A DNA stretch of 64,000 nucleotides from Blastomussa wellsi (lineage: Eukaryota; Cnidaria; Anthozoa; Scleractinia; Plerogyridae): NCBI GenBank assembly GCA_947652115.1, contig OX393570.1:14355968-14419967 (forward strand), given 5' to 3'. The notes below the pieces were generated by a model. It made no database searches. It was not told where the DNA came from and was given only the letters and a program-made list of their open reading frames with translations. The stretch's first letter is position 1. Each line of letters begins with the position of its first letter. The translations under genes and the position numbers were made by a program. Of the stretch, positions 1 through 11,800 are shown one piece after another.

Positions 1-452
1 TGAAACAAATGTTGAGTCTTGAAACGATTTGCTTATTAGTCTAATTATCATTCGGTTTCAGTTAACTAAATATTAATACACAATAAAAACAGTCAACACT
101 CCAGTTCAACATAACTTTATTACCTGTTACAAGTCTGTCCTGAATGCCCTTATTTTGCCCCCAAAATCAAGGAAAATGCATCTCCGAGAGTATGCATTTT
201 CAAAATTTCCCGGGGGAGCATGCCCCCGGACCCCACTAGGTATAGCGTGCCTTTCTAGAGTGGGCCTTCGGCCCAAAGACCCGCCTATCATTGCTAGATT
301 TCCGCCTGTTAAAATCTTTAGCTACATCCCTGCATATAAACCGTACCTACTCAATCGCTACTGATGGACATTCATTAATTTGTTATTCACCATACCCCGC
401 CAAGGTATTTCGTCCACTTTAAGGGCTAACCCATATACGGTCGCTCTCATGT

Positions 453-526
453 GGCTTTGATAGCTCAGTTGGTAGAGCACTGCACCGGTAACACAGAGGC
501 CGTGGGTTCAAATCCCGTTCAAAGCC
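453..526 (+). tRNA. tRNA-Thr(GGT)-like unit, copy 1, probable pseudogene or SINE head
   Basis: A 74-nt segment folds as a tRNA on paper. The acceptor stem is GGCTTTG (453-459) with CAAAGCC (520-526). The D arm contains TAGCTCAGTTGGTAGAGC and the T arm is GTGGG-TTCAAAT-CCCGT. The loop CCGGTAA would place GGT as anticodon, which is threonine. The anticodon stem is weakened here (CTGCA against CACAG), and base 33 is C rather than the usual T. B-box and A-box motifs are intact, so pol III transcription is possible. It could equally be the head of a tRNA-derived SINE. Confidence 0.55.
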
Positions 527-696
527 TGAAATTTTCTTTTCAGGTCTTTGTTCCAGTAGTGTTACGGCTGCATTTGCATATAAACCGTACCTACTCAATC
601 GCTACTGATGTACATTCATTATTTTGTTATTCACCATACCCCGCCAAGGTATTTCGTCCACTTTAAGGGCTAACCCATATACGGTCGCTCTCATGT

Positions 697-770
697 GGCT
701 TTGATAGCTCAGTTGGTAGAGCACTGCACCGGTAACGCAGAGGCCGTGGGTTCGAATCCCGTTCAAAGCC
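697..770 (+). tRNA. tRNA-Thr(GGT)-like unit, copy 2
   Basis: Second copy, 244 bp downstream of the first. It differs by having GCAG in the 3' anticodon stem, so CTGC/GCAG pairs, and by the canonical TTCGAAT T-loop. It is therefore the better tRNA of the two. The anticodon loop again reads CCGGTAA, with C at position 33. No intron and no encoded CCA are seen. tRNA gene status is uncertain because of the C33 and the repeat context. Confidence 0.6.
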
Positions 771-1403
771 TGAAATTTTCTTTTCAGGTCTTTGTTCCAG
801 TAGTGTTACGGCTGCATTTGCATATAAACTGTACCTACTCAATCGCTACTGATGGACATTCATTAATTTGATTTTCATTAAGATTTAAAGTAAAGGAAAG
901 TGTTGAGAGCATTGACCTATTTTTTTTTTGTTTATTTTTTTTCATCTAGTGGAAGGAATTATGCGGCTTTCTGGGGGATATCGGGCTGTTTCACGCTGTT
1001 TTGCTTTTAACTCAACTTGTTTATTCACAGGTTCACAGCTTTGTTACATGTCCTTTGTTTCACAGCTCCTATAGACTACTCCTATGGGCTACAACACACT
1101 CAAAGGAATTTATCATCTCTCGTTGCCGCTTTACTGTCAGGACAAAATACTACAGTGCTGTTGAAATATTGTATTTCAAATTCTTTTAAAGATCTATATG
1201 AAGTTTCGACCTTTTTTCCCTGTCAATAAAATAACACGTGAAGCTGGAACAAATTGTTTGGCTGTTGTCAAGTTTGATTTGAGATCAGTTTTTTGCGGCT
1301 GATAAGCTCTTTAATTCACAAGTTAGTCGTTCAACATGTCTAGTTGAAATAGGGGTTTACTTCAGAAACTAATTAGTGGTCTGAATTTACTGCGCATATG
1401 GTT

Positions 1404-3085
1404 TGCCTGAGGACAAACTGACATCTCTCCTTGAACTGCTACATCTATGGTCGTCTTATCATTAGTATACTAAACGAAAGCGTCAATTGCTTATTGCCCA
1501 TCTTCACTATTCAGCAAAAGTGGTTTGGCTTGTCCGTGCCTTCACTCGCCGCATGGTTAACCTGCTCCGCAATTTCTGCAGAGATGATCACCCAATTTGT
1601 ATCAGCTTGGAATTTAAGAAAGATCTTTGCTAGTGGCTTCAATACTTGGCTTCTTGGAATGGCGTTTGCTTTTGGGTTTATCCCGGCCTCTCTCCTCCCT
1701 TAACTCTTGCGATGTCCAGTGACGCTTTTGGATCCCTGTGGTTCGGTGCAATTTTTTTGGCTCACACTGGTTATTGGCATTTCAATCCTCATCTATCAAG
1801 AATCAGGAACTTTTCCCCATAGTTGTTTCAGCTCATGTGTGGGGTTCATCCTGGCTTTGCTAAGTGGTGGTTTCCATTGTGACAATGAATCTGTGAATCT
1901 CTAAATTCTCGTACCTCTAGGGCTTCTGATGTCATGTGTCTCTTGTGTTTGCTTCTGATGGCAGATGCCAAACATAATTACTGTACATATTCTCCCTCAA
2001 CGCATCGTGGGTTCTGATAACATAGTCCCTGATGCCTTACATGTATCTCGTTTTTCATTGGCAGACCTTTCGTCCATTGGCCCCCAATGCCAACCATCAT
2101 CCTACGGTTATCCCTCCTCAACTTTGGGAAACATTAATGGTTCATCCCTAGAGAAGGATTGCTTCGCTCTGATGTCACAAGGATTGGCCCCGTCCTTGCA
2201 CCGAACTTCTGCTCAACTTCGTTTTCAAAACTTTTGTGCTTAGTCTGGTTGTATGTATGCAAATGGCTCGCCTTGCCCAGCAAATAAGTGGATTCTTTGC
2301 TTGTTTGCAACCCATCTAAATTCCTCCTTGTTCAGCTCTTCCTCCATCAAGATATACTTGTCAGCAGTTCGTTCCATGCACATAGATCTTGGATTTTCCG
2401 ACCCTCTCTCTGGCTGCCTTCAGTTGCAACGTGTCATGCGAGGTATAAAGAGGACTCAAGGACCCTCTGGCTCTTGTCGATTGCCTATCACTGACCACCA
2501 TATGCTGATTATTCACAAGTCGCTGTCCCTCACCAACCAGGATCATGTGACGATTTGGGCCGCCTCCACCCTCGTTTACTTTGAGTTTCTGTGCTCTTAT
2601 GAATTTACTGTTCCGTCCTTGTCAGCCTTCAACCCTCTCATTCACTTAACTGTCAGTGACATTGCTGTTGATTCTCATTAAATGCCATCCTGCTTACAAC
2701 TCAACATCAAGGCTTCCAAGACTGACCCTTTTCATAAGTGCTGCTGCCTCTACATTGGCTTGGGTCATACTCCACTTTGCTCCTTATCTGCTATCCTGGA
2801 CTACCTTCCACAACGTGGCCAGTCTCCCGTTCCTTTGTCTCTGCTCTCCAATGGTTAGCCTCTGTTTTGCGCTCTTTTGACACGTTGGCTAAAATATATT
2901 TTTTGCAGCTGCTGGTATCCAAGGGTTGTTTCCAGTCACAGCTTCAGGATTGGTGCTGCCACAGTTGCTGCTCGTATGGGTGTCCCAGATCACCTTATTC
3001 ATGCCATGGGGCATTGGAATAGCGATGCATAGAAGCTCTACATTAGGACTCACACAAAGCCTTGCATAAGTAACTTCTCTCCTGT
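1404..3085 (+). pseudogene. Decayed DIRS-type retroelement: RT end, RNase H and tyrosine recombinase
   Basis: Reading across several stops and frame changes gives, in order, an RT C-terminal region starting LPEDKLTSLLELL (1404 on) and continuing through LEFKKDL and WLQYLASWNGV. Next comes an RNase H-like start SSDASGSLWFGAIF (about 1713), then a tyrosine-recombinase N-terminal segment with YLSAVRSMHIDLGF and RVMRGIKRTQG (about 2355-2465). Last is the recombinase C-terminal box HSFRIGAATVAARMGVPDH (from 2937) and GHWNSDA (to 3029). This order is that of DIRS-like YR retrotransposons. The product would reverse-transcribe element RNA and integrate the circular DNA. There are many in-frame stops, so it is dead. 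The 5' gag part and terminal repeats were not found. Confidence 0.8.
2937..3041 (+). other. Tyrosine-recombinase catalytic box of the DIRS relic
   Basis: The HxxR motif is visible as CAC-AGC-TTC-AGG (2937-2948), followed by GHW (about 3009-3017). The candidate nucleophilic tyrosine codon TAC is at 3039-3041 in KLYIRTH. A TAG stop at 3030-3032 lies three codons before it, so the active site could not be translated intact. Confidence 0.75.
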
Positions 3086-3676
3086 CTCACTGACTGTGGC
3101 GGTTGGTGAGTTTGCATTGCTTATCGTTAGCCTGCACTCAACCCTGTGTGGCATTGGGTTGCTGGGTACTGGTGCTTGGGGTATTCTTGGGAACAAGTCG
3201 GTCCCATGGTCTCCTGGCCACAGGCCCTCCTTTCTCCAAGCACTTGCTGGCTTGGAGGATACCTTGGGAGGTGGGCTGTGGAAAGGTTGCCATGGTGACC
3301 TCCTTGCTGCTGAGGAGATTGCTGCTCTTCTCTGTCGCTACCTTTACGGCACCTTCCCTCCAATACTTCAATTGGCTTCAAGTTTTAACATGTTTTAGAT
3401 CACGCCTCCACCAGTTTCCAACTGTCCTTTTACTTCTCGCATGGTCACGTTTTTATGTGCATTCTGAGATTATTGTTGTTGTTATTGTGGGCTTCAAGAG
3501 GAGCCTGCAATCCAAATCTCAACGTTGCCATCACAAATGCATACACGACAGTTATGTAGTTAGCCCTTGACTCAACTTTTGAGCATCGTATAGAAGTGAA
3601 AAACCCAGGTTTAAGGGGTTTACCAACAAGAACTTTCGAACACATTTGCATTTTGTTGAATGTGGCCCAAAAGATA

Positions 3677-4092
3677 ACACATTCCTTGCGAATAAATGTT
3701 CATCTCAAGTGAAACTTTATTTGATCTCTTTGATTGTAACAAATGTTCACCAAGCTAAATGAGACAAGAAAAAAACTTTTAATGCCTCTCTTTTCACGAA
3801 TGTGGCCCAATTACAACGCTGACTCGCAAACAAGCTCAGCCGGCTTTTCTGACCATTGTACCTGCAAAATTTCTTTGAGTCTTTGTTTTCTGGTGAAATT
3901 TAAGCCGGTGATAAGCTCTCTTTCAGCCGGTGAAATTAGCCGGTAGCCGGCCCTTAGCTAGATCCCTGTAACACATTCCTTGCAAATAAATGTTCATCTC
4001 CAGTGAAACTTTTTTTATCTCTTTGATCGTAACAAATGTTCACCAAGCTAAATAAGACACTAGACAAACCTTTAATGCCTCTCTTTTCACGA
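3677..4092 (+). repeat. Direct duplication of about 122 bp with a 170-bp spacer
   Basis: The segment 3677-3800 (ACACATTCCTTGCGAATAAA...) recurs at 3971-4092 with scattered substitutions and small indels. Both copies end at TCTCTTTTCACGA. The spacer repeats the triplet-rich phrase AGCCGG several times. This may be a pair of element ends or a local duplication. No coding content was recognised. Confidence 0.75.
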
Positions 4093-4671
4093 CTTCACAT
4101 TATGACTTTCACCTTGCGATTTATAGCTAGACATGCTGTCATACTGACATGTTAACAGCCAAGTCGGCCACTACTTGTTAAGTTTGTCATCGCTTTACAT
4201 AAGTAACCAAGATAAATTATCATTCAAATGATAAGGGTGAAAACCCTACATCGATCTCGCCTGCACTGCCTTTGGGCTCATTGAGAGCCAGGCACTGAGC
4301 AAATTGACTGGCTGTGAACGAGACTTAGCCATAACTTTGCCCAGCTGTTTTCATCTTCTCTACTTACTTTCTTTTATAAGAAAAAACTGAAAATGCCCGG
4401 CTGAGAAACCCTACTAACCCCCTGCACAAAAACTTAATGAAACCCCTGTTGCCTAACCTTTGGTCATTACTAGTTATTATTATTGCTGTTGTTCTGTTGT
4501 CACTATTAATTTTATAATAATGAGCATTTTGTCTGCACATTATAAATTCTGTGCTTCCAACACTTTGTACACTAAATAACTGAAGTTCCTGTCGAAATGT
4601 GTCTTTCAAACTTAAAAGGTTTGTCGTTTTTATTACTGTTTATGATTAAACCTTTGAATGTTGTTTGCCAG

Positions 4672-4761
4672 ATAAACAAAGTTATTACTGGTGTATCATA
4701 CTTCACTCATCGACACACTGTAACAGAAGAAGAAGAATGGCTGACAGCTGACAGAATGGCT
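4672..4761 (+). CDS. USP9X: USP9X exon 1 of window
   Basis: 30 codons, [10 protein letters not shown] to LTADRMA. It lies between acceptor TTTGCCAG and donor GTGAGT, with phase 0 at its 3' end. It matches the human USP9X block NKVISSVSYYTHRH...[12 protein letters not shown]. The phase of its 5' border is assumed from the homology. Confidence 0.93.
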
Positions 4762-5776
4762 GTGAGTACAGCTTTAATGGTTTGCTCTGTTTATGTTAAA
4801 TGTGGTTAACATTAGTAGTAATCAGAAATTAGTGAAGTGCGTTCGATCCCTGGGGGAGAAGGAAGGAGGTACCCTAGGAATACGTTGATAGCGAGTGCTG
4901 CTGGGAATGTGAAAGTTTTGGTTTGTACCTGACTATATGCAGTTCGTTTTTGGCCATCTGATTGTAGATTGGGTATGCAAAAACCCTTCCTTATTCAAAG
5001 GTATGGATTTTGTTATTTGAACAAAATATAAAAATTCAGGAACAACAATTTTTTTCTTGAACTAGTATTTTATATTGATGATTCCTTATTGTTTACCCTG
5101 ATTTCTATACCGTATTCCACACTCTACACTCCACACTCTCCCTTCCAGGGATTTAATGTTTGGAAGTAGAGTGTTGTTCGGGGCATTGGTTTGTGTCATT
5201 TTCTTGTATCAGATGTCACATTGCTGTAAAAGCATAATCTAGCAAGGTTGAATAAGTAGGCAGGCTTCTGATGTTCTGATAAGTAGCTTCAATGATCTTT
5301 GCCAGTGATAGCCCAAATAAACCAATACAAGTCTTGACAACAAAGCAAGAAAGAAAGAAAGAATAAAACTATAACTGGTTCTATGTTTTATTAAATTTCC
5401 CCTGGATGTTTTTATTAATGAAATTAATTCAACAAGGAGCAAGCTTTATTCTGGGTAAATGGCTAGTTCTTAATCGAGATATGGCAACATGGAGATACCA
5501 GCCTTTAAATTTGTAATAATTTGTGACTATTTATTGAGACCTTTTGGCTGAAAATCGTTCAAATTTGGCTTTTGCTGTATTTATTGTTATCAACACAAAG
5601 AAGAAAGCTAGTTCTTTATATCTGTAATGGGACTGGTTGAGAAACTGTGACAGCATGTTCAGTGTTGAAGAAACAAAAACACTTTTGATCTGCCAATATG
5701 ATGGTCTGCCCAGGACACTCCAAATCGGGGTCGCTCGTTATCCTCTAAACCAAAAACAAGTAGACGTTTTTAATGG

Positions 5777-5821
<45 letters not shown>

Positions 5822-8800
5822 GTATAACAATATAATTTGGTTTTATCAACTGGGTTGATAATGTGAATTGGCCACCGTAAAGAGATTCAAGAGCTGGCGT
5901 TTCGAGTGTTAGCCCTTCGTCGGAGCGAATCAAGGAATTGTGGGTCGTGTGTGAAAACAACGGAATAAATTAGTTGAATGAAAAGCGTTCGTTGAAACCG
6001 TGAGGATTAAGAGAGCCGATTTGAAAAATAAATTTTTTGTTCTAGAGTTTTGCGACTTTCTGTGCTTCCTTGGTGAAGGGAAAGGCCGCAGACTGCCATA
6101 TGTTGCTTAGAATGATTTGGGAGATTGAAGTGTCTCGCGACCGGTTTTCAATGCATTTTTTGTTGTCTTTCTTTGCGTCCCGAAGGTGTTCTCGAAATCG
6201 GTCGCCTAGTCGTCTCCCTGTTTCGCCGGTGTATAACTTTTTGCAAAGAGTGCAAGTTACAGGCCCCGTTTGGTAGTTAGGGCCCTAAAACAAAACTGCT
6301 TGCCAAATGTCAAGAAAATCATTGAGGTGCAGTGGCCAGCTAAAGTTTGAATCTAAGAGAGTATGATACTTAAGAGTTTTCCTTCTGCATTTTTGTAATG
6401 GTATCAGGTTTTTCATGCCACTGTGATCTGTAAATCGTCTTAAATTACCACTTTTCTGTAACAATAAGATAGTTTGCATACTGTTTAACTTGAACACACT
6501 CACTAAGCTATGATTACTTTATGTATTGCATGGTCCATTTCTCAAAAGACAAAATAACAAGGTTACAAGGGTAACACTATGATACCTGTAGTTGTCAGTG
6601 TCAATAGTTATCAAGGTGTTGCTGGAAAAGGCAGCCAGATGCCTATATTGATGTGTTATTGTCCATCAGGTCTATCAATAAGCATAAATTCCTTTGTGTT
6701 GCAGGAGTGGATCCAGAAAAATGGGGTCCTTTCTATTGTGTTAAGAGATAACCTTCATCAACCACAGGTACAGTACTTGGCTATATGTAACATTTGATTG
6801 GCGTTTGTGCCTATGTACTTAAAGGAGAAGGTCTCTTGAAAAACATATTTTTTGTCATTGCAAACAAAAAGCCTGCATCAAGTTAAGCTACTCACCGAAG
6901 TTTCAGCCTCTAAAGTGTAAGTTTCCTAATAAAATTTGTCTCCAAGGAAGCCCAAAATTCGACATCATTGCCGCCATTTGTGACCTTCCACGCGAAAACG
7001 TACACTAACAACTTTCCGTTTTCGAACAGAATTCCGTTTGCAAGCCGTTTGAATGAGTTGTGCCTCCGTGCGAACGAGTTGTTCAATCGTTTATAAATAT
7101 TTGCATGCATTCTAACGACTTGCTTACCTGTTTGGTAAAACAGTAATGAGCTCGAACAGCTTTGCTCGCTCGTTCGAGTGACTTGCTTACCAACCCGGAA
7201 AAAAGAGTTACTCAACTGCTTGAACATCTAGGTCACTTGTTCGAATGGCTTGGTCATCAACTCGGCAAAAGCAGCTTGCTCACCAGTTCGTCATTTCATT
7301 CCAAAGAATTCAGCTGCTTCAGTACTCCATCTGAATAAGTGACTGATCGTAATCTAGCATCAGAATTCTTCACAGTACACTGCTGCACAAAAAATTATCC
7401 ACGCTCTAGAACTGAACGACCCTGTTCATTCATCCGTAATTGTGTTGCCTCAACAGTTAAGTTACGTCGCCCCAATACTGAAGTCATGTCGCCGAAGTTT
7501 TCAAAGAAAAAGTCGCGGAAAGTTTTCTGGTTTCAACCACATTTACAACACTACCTTCAGCTGATTTCTGTCAGATCGTGTTGCAATGTTTACTTGACCG
7601 TGGGAACAGCCACTCCTGATTGGCCAGTTTCGAATGTTGTCAAAACAATCGATCGATACAGGAATTCAGGAATTGCGGTCAACAACATTAGCGGATTTTA
7701 GAATTAAGTTGTGCAATAGAAATCTGGTCCTCGTTGGGTAAAGCAGGCTTGGGAAGAAATTGTACTCAAGATGATGAAGGAATAATTCAAAACATGATCT
7801 CAAACGCCCTTGTTGGCACAGATGATGATGCCCGTGTGATGATGAAATCTATGCCGATGAAATGGCAGAACTTGCCAATGATGAGATGGCCTTGGACGAC
7901 GAGTTTGAGACTGAAGAAAACTACCTACTCTTCATTCTTGAAGTTACAAGTAACCAAACGGCCCCGTTGGGAGTCATCACTTAAATAAAAGTAAATGACC
8001 AATAATGATTTTGCGTACGACTACGAATTTGTGTTTGTTGACAATCGCTTGAATTCTAGCCAAATATACATTCGATTTATACTCTTGCAGAACAACTTGT
8101 GAAATTTTACATGAACAGTTGAAAATTGTTTTGTTAGTTCGTCTTTGAGTCATTCATGTCCCATTCAAGCAAAGCCCCTTTTCATTTATAGTCGTTCGCT
8201 AACTCGTTTGATCTGTTGGAGTCGTTCGAACGTTTAGCGGCCTTGGCATTTGGAATAATTCATGAGACGTTCAAACGAGTAGCCAGCCCGTTCAGAATAC
8301 TAATCAACTCATTTGAACGTTTGATGCACCCGTTTGACACGGCTTTACAACTCGCTTGTAAGTTTGAAAGTCGTTTGTTTCACCCGTTTAACGGAAAGCT
8401 GTTAGTGTACGTTTTCGTGTGAAAGGTCACATTTTGAAAAAGTTCTCAGTACCCAAGCTGCATTTTCGCGACATCATTGTCCCTGCCTAGAGTTAAGTTA
8501 TGGCTGCCCTTGAACCGTATTATTTTGAGCCAAATGTTCTGCAAACCCCAAAATGATGGCAGTGAAGATAGCGAAGTGAATAATCCATTGGAAAATACAT
8601 TTTAGTGAGCTTGTCAGGAATGCCAGGTCAGTTGAATGTTTTTCTGATTCCAGCAAATTTTGAGTTGAATGGAATGATGTCTCATAAACACAACCTGGCT
8701 TCCAAGTACAGTTTCAAAATGGTGTCGTCAAATGTAGAATTTTGGGCTTCTTCGAGACGAGTTTCTTCAGGATAGCACACACTTTAGAGGATGAAACTTT

Positions 8801-11800
8801 GGTGGGCGGAGAAACCCGATGTTTACTTGCTGCAGGTGTAGACAAAAATAATCTTTTTGGAATGACCTCCTTTTATTATAAGGCAATTTTTGGTAACCCT
8901 TATTTGCTTAAGTGGTTTGTTTTCGTAGAGTGAACCACAAGGTATTCTCTGGACAGTAATTCTTTTATCCAGCTAAAAATTATCTAGGCATGTACAAGTG
9001 ACTATTTGAAAATATTAGAAAACAAGAATTCTCAAGAGCACCATATCATGGTCTGTAAAGCAGGGTTTTCCTTTTTCGGCCGGCGACCGGCAATTTTTGC
9101 TGCATGTGAACGGCTCCGTCGCCGGCAACTAAAAGAATCCTTGCTGTTATATAATCTAAAAGTTATATAATTTATACAAACTGTCTCCGCCAGCTTCACT
9201 TTCATCGACTTCAACTTTATTTGAAAAGGAAAACCCTGTAAAGGGGCAACAAACCACCCAAGCTAAGAAGGTCTATTAAATAAATGCACTTGAAAATCAA
9301 TTTATCCATTGATATACACCACACACTTTCACGACATTTCCTGGTCTGTTATGAGCTAACTAAGTACCAAAATACTCACAAGACATTTGCACATGAAAGC
9401 AGGGGTTTCTTTTCACAAGTATCATACTTAAATCCCTGTTTCCATGGCAACACAATCTTTTCCTGTCCACTGAAACCTGTTGTTAGTATTTGAGTTATTT
9501 TTAGCTTAGAAAAGTTAAGCCAGGCCAAGGAACCTACCTATCACTTAAAGTGCACCTAACCCCAAAATATTTTTTTCGCTAAAATAATCCTTTGTACCAG
9601 TTCCAAACGCATTGCACCTTTCGTTTCTCCCTTTTACAAAATTCGGACTATATATAGCATTCAAAGGTTACGAAAAACTGTACATCATACGTTCCACGAC
9701 CGAGTCAGAAGGGGCGTGGGTCTATTCCTGATTTGACGTCACAAACTGATTTGCATCGCATCAAGTCTTTGTAAACATGCATGCAAATCAGTTTGTGACG
9801 TCAAATCAGGAATAGACCCACGCCCCTTCTGACTCGGTCGTGGAACAAACGATGTACAGTTTTTCGTAACTTTTGAATGCTATAAGTAGTCAGAATTTGG
9901 TAAAAAGGAGAAACGAAAGGTGCAATGCTTTTCGAACTGGTGCAAAGGTTTATTTAAGCGAAAAAAATATTTTGGGGTTAGGTGCACTCTAAGTATGATT
10001 GTGAGACCACGCAGATGTGGAGTCATTGAGAAAATAATATAAAAGTGGATTGCCAAAAGTGGCCAGAATTGTCTTTAACATTGGGGAGGTCTGGGACCCA
10101 GACGTTGCCATGGTAACATAAATTGTAATCATATGGTATAACTCACCTTGTGGAGTCATGTTGCAAAGAATCAAACATTTCTGATACAACCTGGGCAAAC
10201 ATTGTCATACATTAGATTAAAATTTGGCCACGTCTAAGATGTCATCACGTAGCTAATTTGGATATTTTAAAAACTTGAATTAAAAGAAAAAGAAAATATT
10301 TAAAAAGGTAAGTGGCATTTTCTCCTCATGCAGACTACTTTTAAATGCTTTAAAATTGATTGGAGACATGTGAATTTCATCATAGTAGCAATTTAAAACT
10401 TGTTTGCAGTTTAGCATCAGATTTCAGGAATAGAGAACACTTTCAGTGTTTACATAGCGTCATCTAAACATGGGGGTTTGGGAGAATTTGAGACAGTTAT
10501 GCAAACCCAAAAATATTTCTTTAAAATATGCAGGAAACTAAATTGTCATAACCGTGTTTACATACTCTCCTCTAAACACACCTACCAGGTATCAACCAAT
10601 GAGAGTGCATGTAGTATCTTTGACAGTTATTTTATAAAATTAAGTGTTGAAGCTGTAGATTACAACTTATTCAGTTTTATTAATTGAATGTTCGCTATGG
10701 TGTTTTTTTTTTTTTGTGGTGGATGTGCAATGTAAGATTGCCATCCTATGTTGTAGTTTAGCAATGGGGACCTTTTTCCGTGTTACATAGCCTCATCTAA
10801 ACATGAGGAGGTTTGGGAGAACTCTAGATACCGGTAGTTAAACAAACCCTTGATGCAGTAGAGGGTTTGCATAACTTGCGAGAATTCTCCAGACCCCTGA
10901 GTGTTTAGATGAGGCTATGTAAACACAGAAAAAGTCGTCTTTTGCTTAAATACAACATAGCAAGGTAATCCTAGATGAAATATTTCTTAAAAATATGCAC
11001 AAAACTAAAACGTCACAACTGTGTTTACATACCCTAATCTAAACACACCTATCAACCAATAAGAGCATGCATAGTGTCTCTATTATTTTATAAAAATGGT
11101 TTGTATGGTTTGTCATATCAAAGCAAAATATTCTCCATAGTAGAAAGACTATTAAATTTTGTAATTAATCATTAGTTTTTCTGTCTTATAGTATGTTGAA
11201 AAACTGGAAAAAATTTTGCGGTTTGTGATAAAGGAGAAAGCTTTATCCTTAGATGATTTGGACAGCATCTGGGCTGCTCAGGTCTGTATGGCAAAATGAT
11301 CAACTCATACACGTAATTGTTGACTTTAAAAGATATTTGCGTAGATATATATCTGTCTGGATGTTCAAAAAGGTGGCTACAGAAATTTCACCTGTCACTG
11401 GTAGTTTTGACACGCAAATGAAAGGAAATAACTCTTTTTTTATGCCTTTCGACGTCAGAGACTAAATTTAGGATATTTTCATGGACTCGCGTTTGACATA
11501 ATTCAACTCAGAGTGTTTACAACACAAGATACGATTGTAATCAAAACCAAGGTAAACAGACGAAAACTGCCCGGTCTTGAGCTGATCTGTAGCTTTCTAA
11601 AATCAAGTATGTGCGCCTGATCTTCAAACTGGGTACCAGTCAGCCGCGCAGAATGAACTCTGATTTTAGATTTATTTAGGTTGCTAGCGCGCGCTCCTTT
11701 ATACTTAAATCTAGCTTAATGGCGCAAGCTAGTTTTGTAACTGAAATCAACAGACATCCACTTGGCTATGCCCGAAACGTCTGCCCTCTACAGTTAAATA

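Larger units (their letters stand above)
331..869 (+). repeat. Tandem 244-bp repeat carrying tRNA-like units
   Basis: The phrase beginning TGCATATAAACCGTACCTAC occurs at 331, 575 and 819, spaced exactly 244 bp. Two full monomers and a truncated third are present. The first two each carry a tRNA-like gene at the same offset, followed at once by an inverted repeat CCTGAAA / TTTCAGG. Divergence between the monomers is very low, so the duplication is recent or homogenised. Confidence 0.9.
1..4671. other. Intron sequence 5' of the first visible USP9X exon
   Basis: No exon of the USP9X series was found before 4672. The residues expected just before the first visible exon (a conserved stretch resembling ISSFNGKMNALNE in human USP9X) are not encoded here, so the preceding exon lies upstream of the window. 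The stretch contains tRNA-like tandem units (about 331-869), a DIRS-type relic (1404-3085) and a direct duplication (3677-4092), listed separately. 870-1403, 3086-3676 and 4093-4671 show nothing I can name. A GC-rich piece near 205-290 resembles one near 40045-40085 and is probably a dispersed repeat. Confidence 0.7.
6768..11191. other. Intron 2, rich in foldback elements
   Basis: 4.4 kb. It holds a large inverted-repeat element (6888-8802), a near-perfect palindrome (9545-9992), a relic of the same family's right end (10241-10400) and a third foldback (10733-10974). A sequence at about 10440-10650 is repeated at about 10905-11095. 8803-9544 shows nothing I can name. Confidence 0.8.

Noticed and set aside
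451..666. Open frame MALIAQLVEHCTGNTEAVGS
   Set aside because: It is a translation of the tRNA-like unit, a well-known false protein match of tRNA sequence.
6910..7227. Minus-strand frame with repeated NSF.R and KRL-like segments
   Set aside because: The apparent protein repeats are the DNA motif CGTTCGAACG-type read in frame; the same motif makes a similar frame in the opposite arm (8216-8422).
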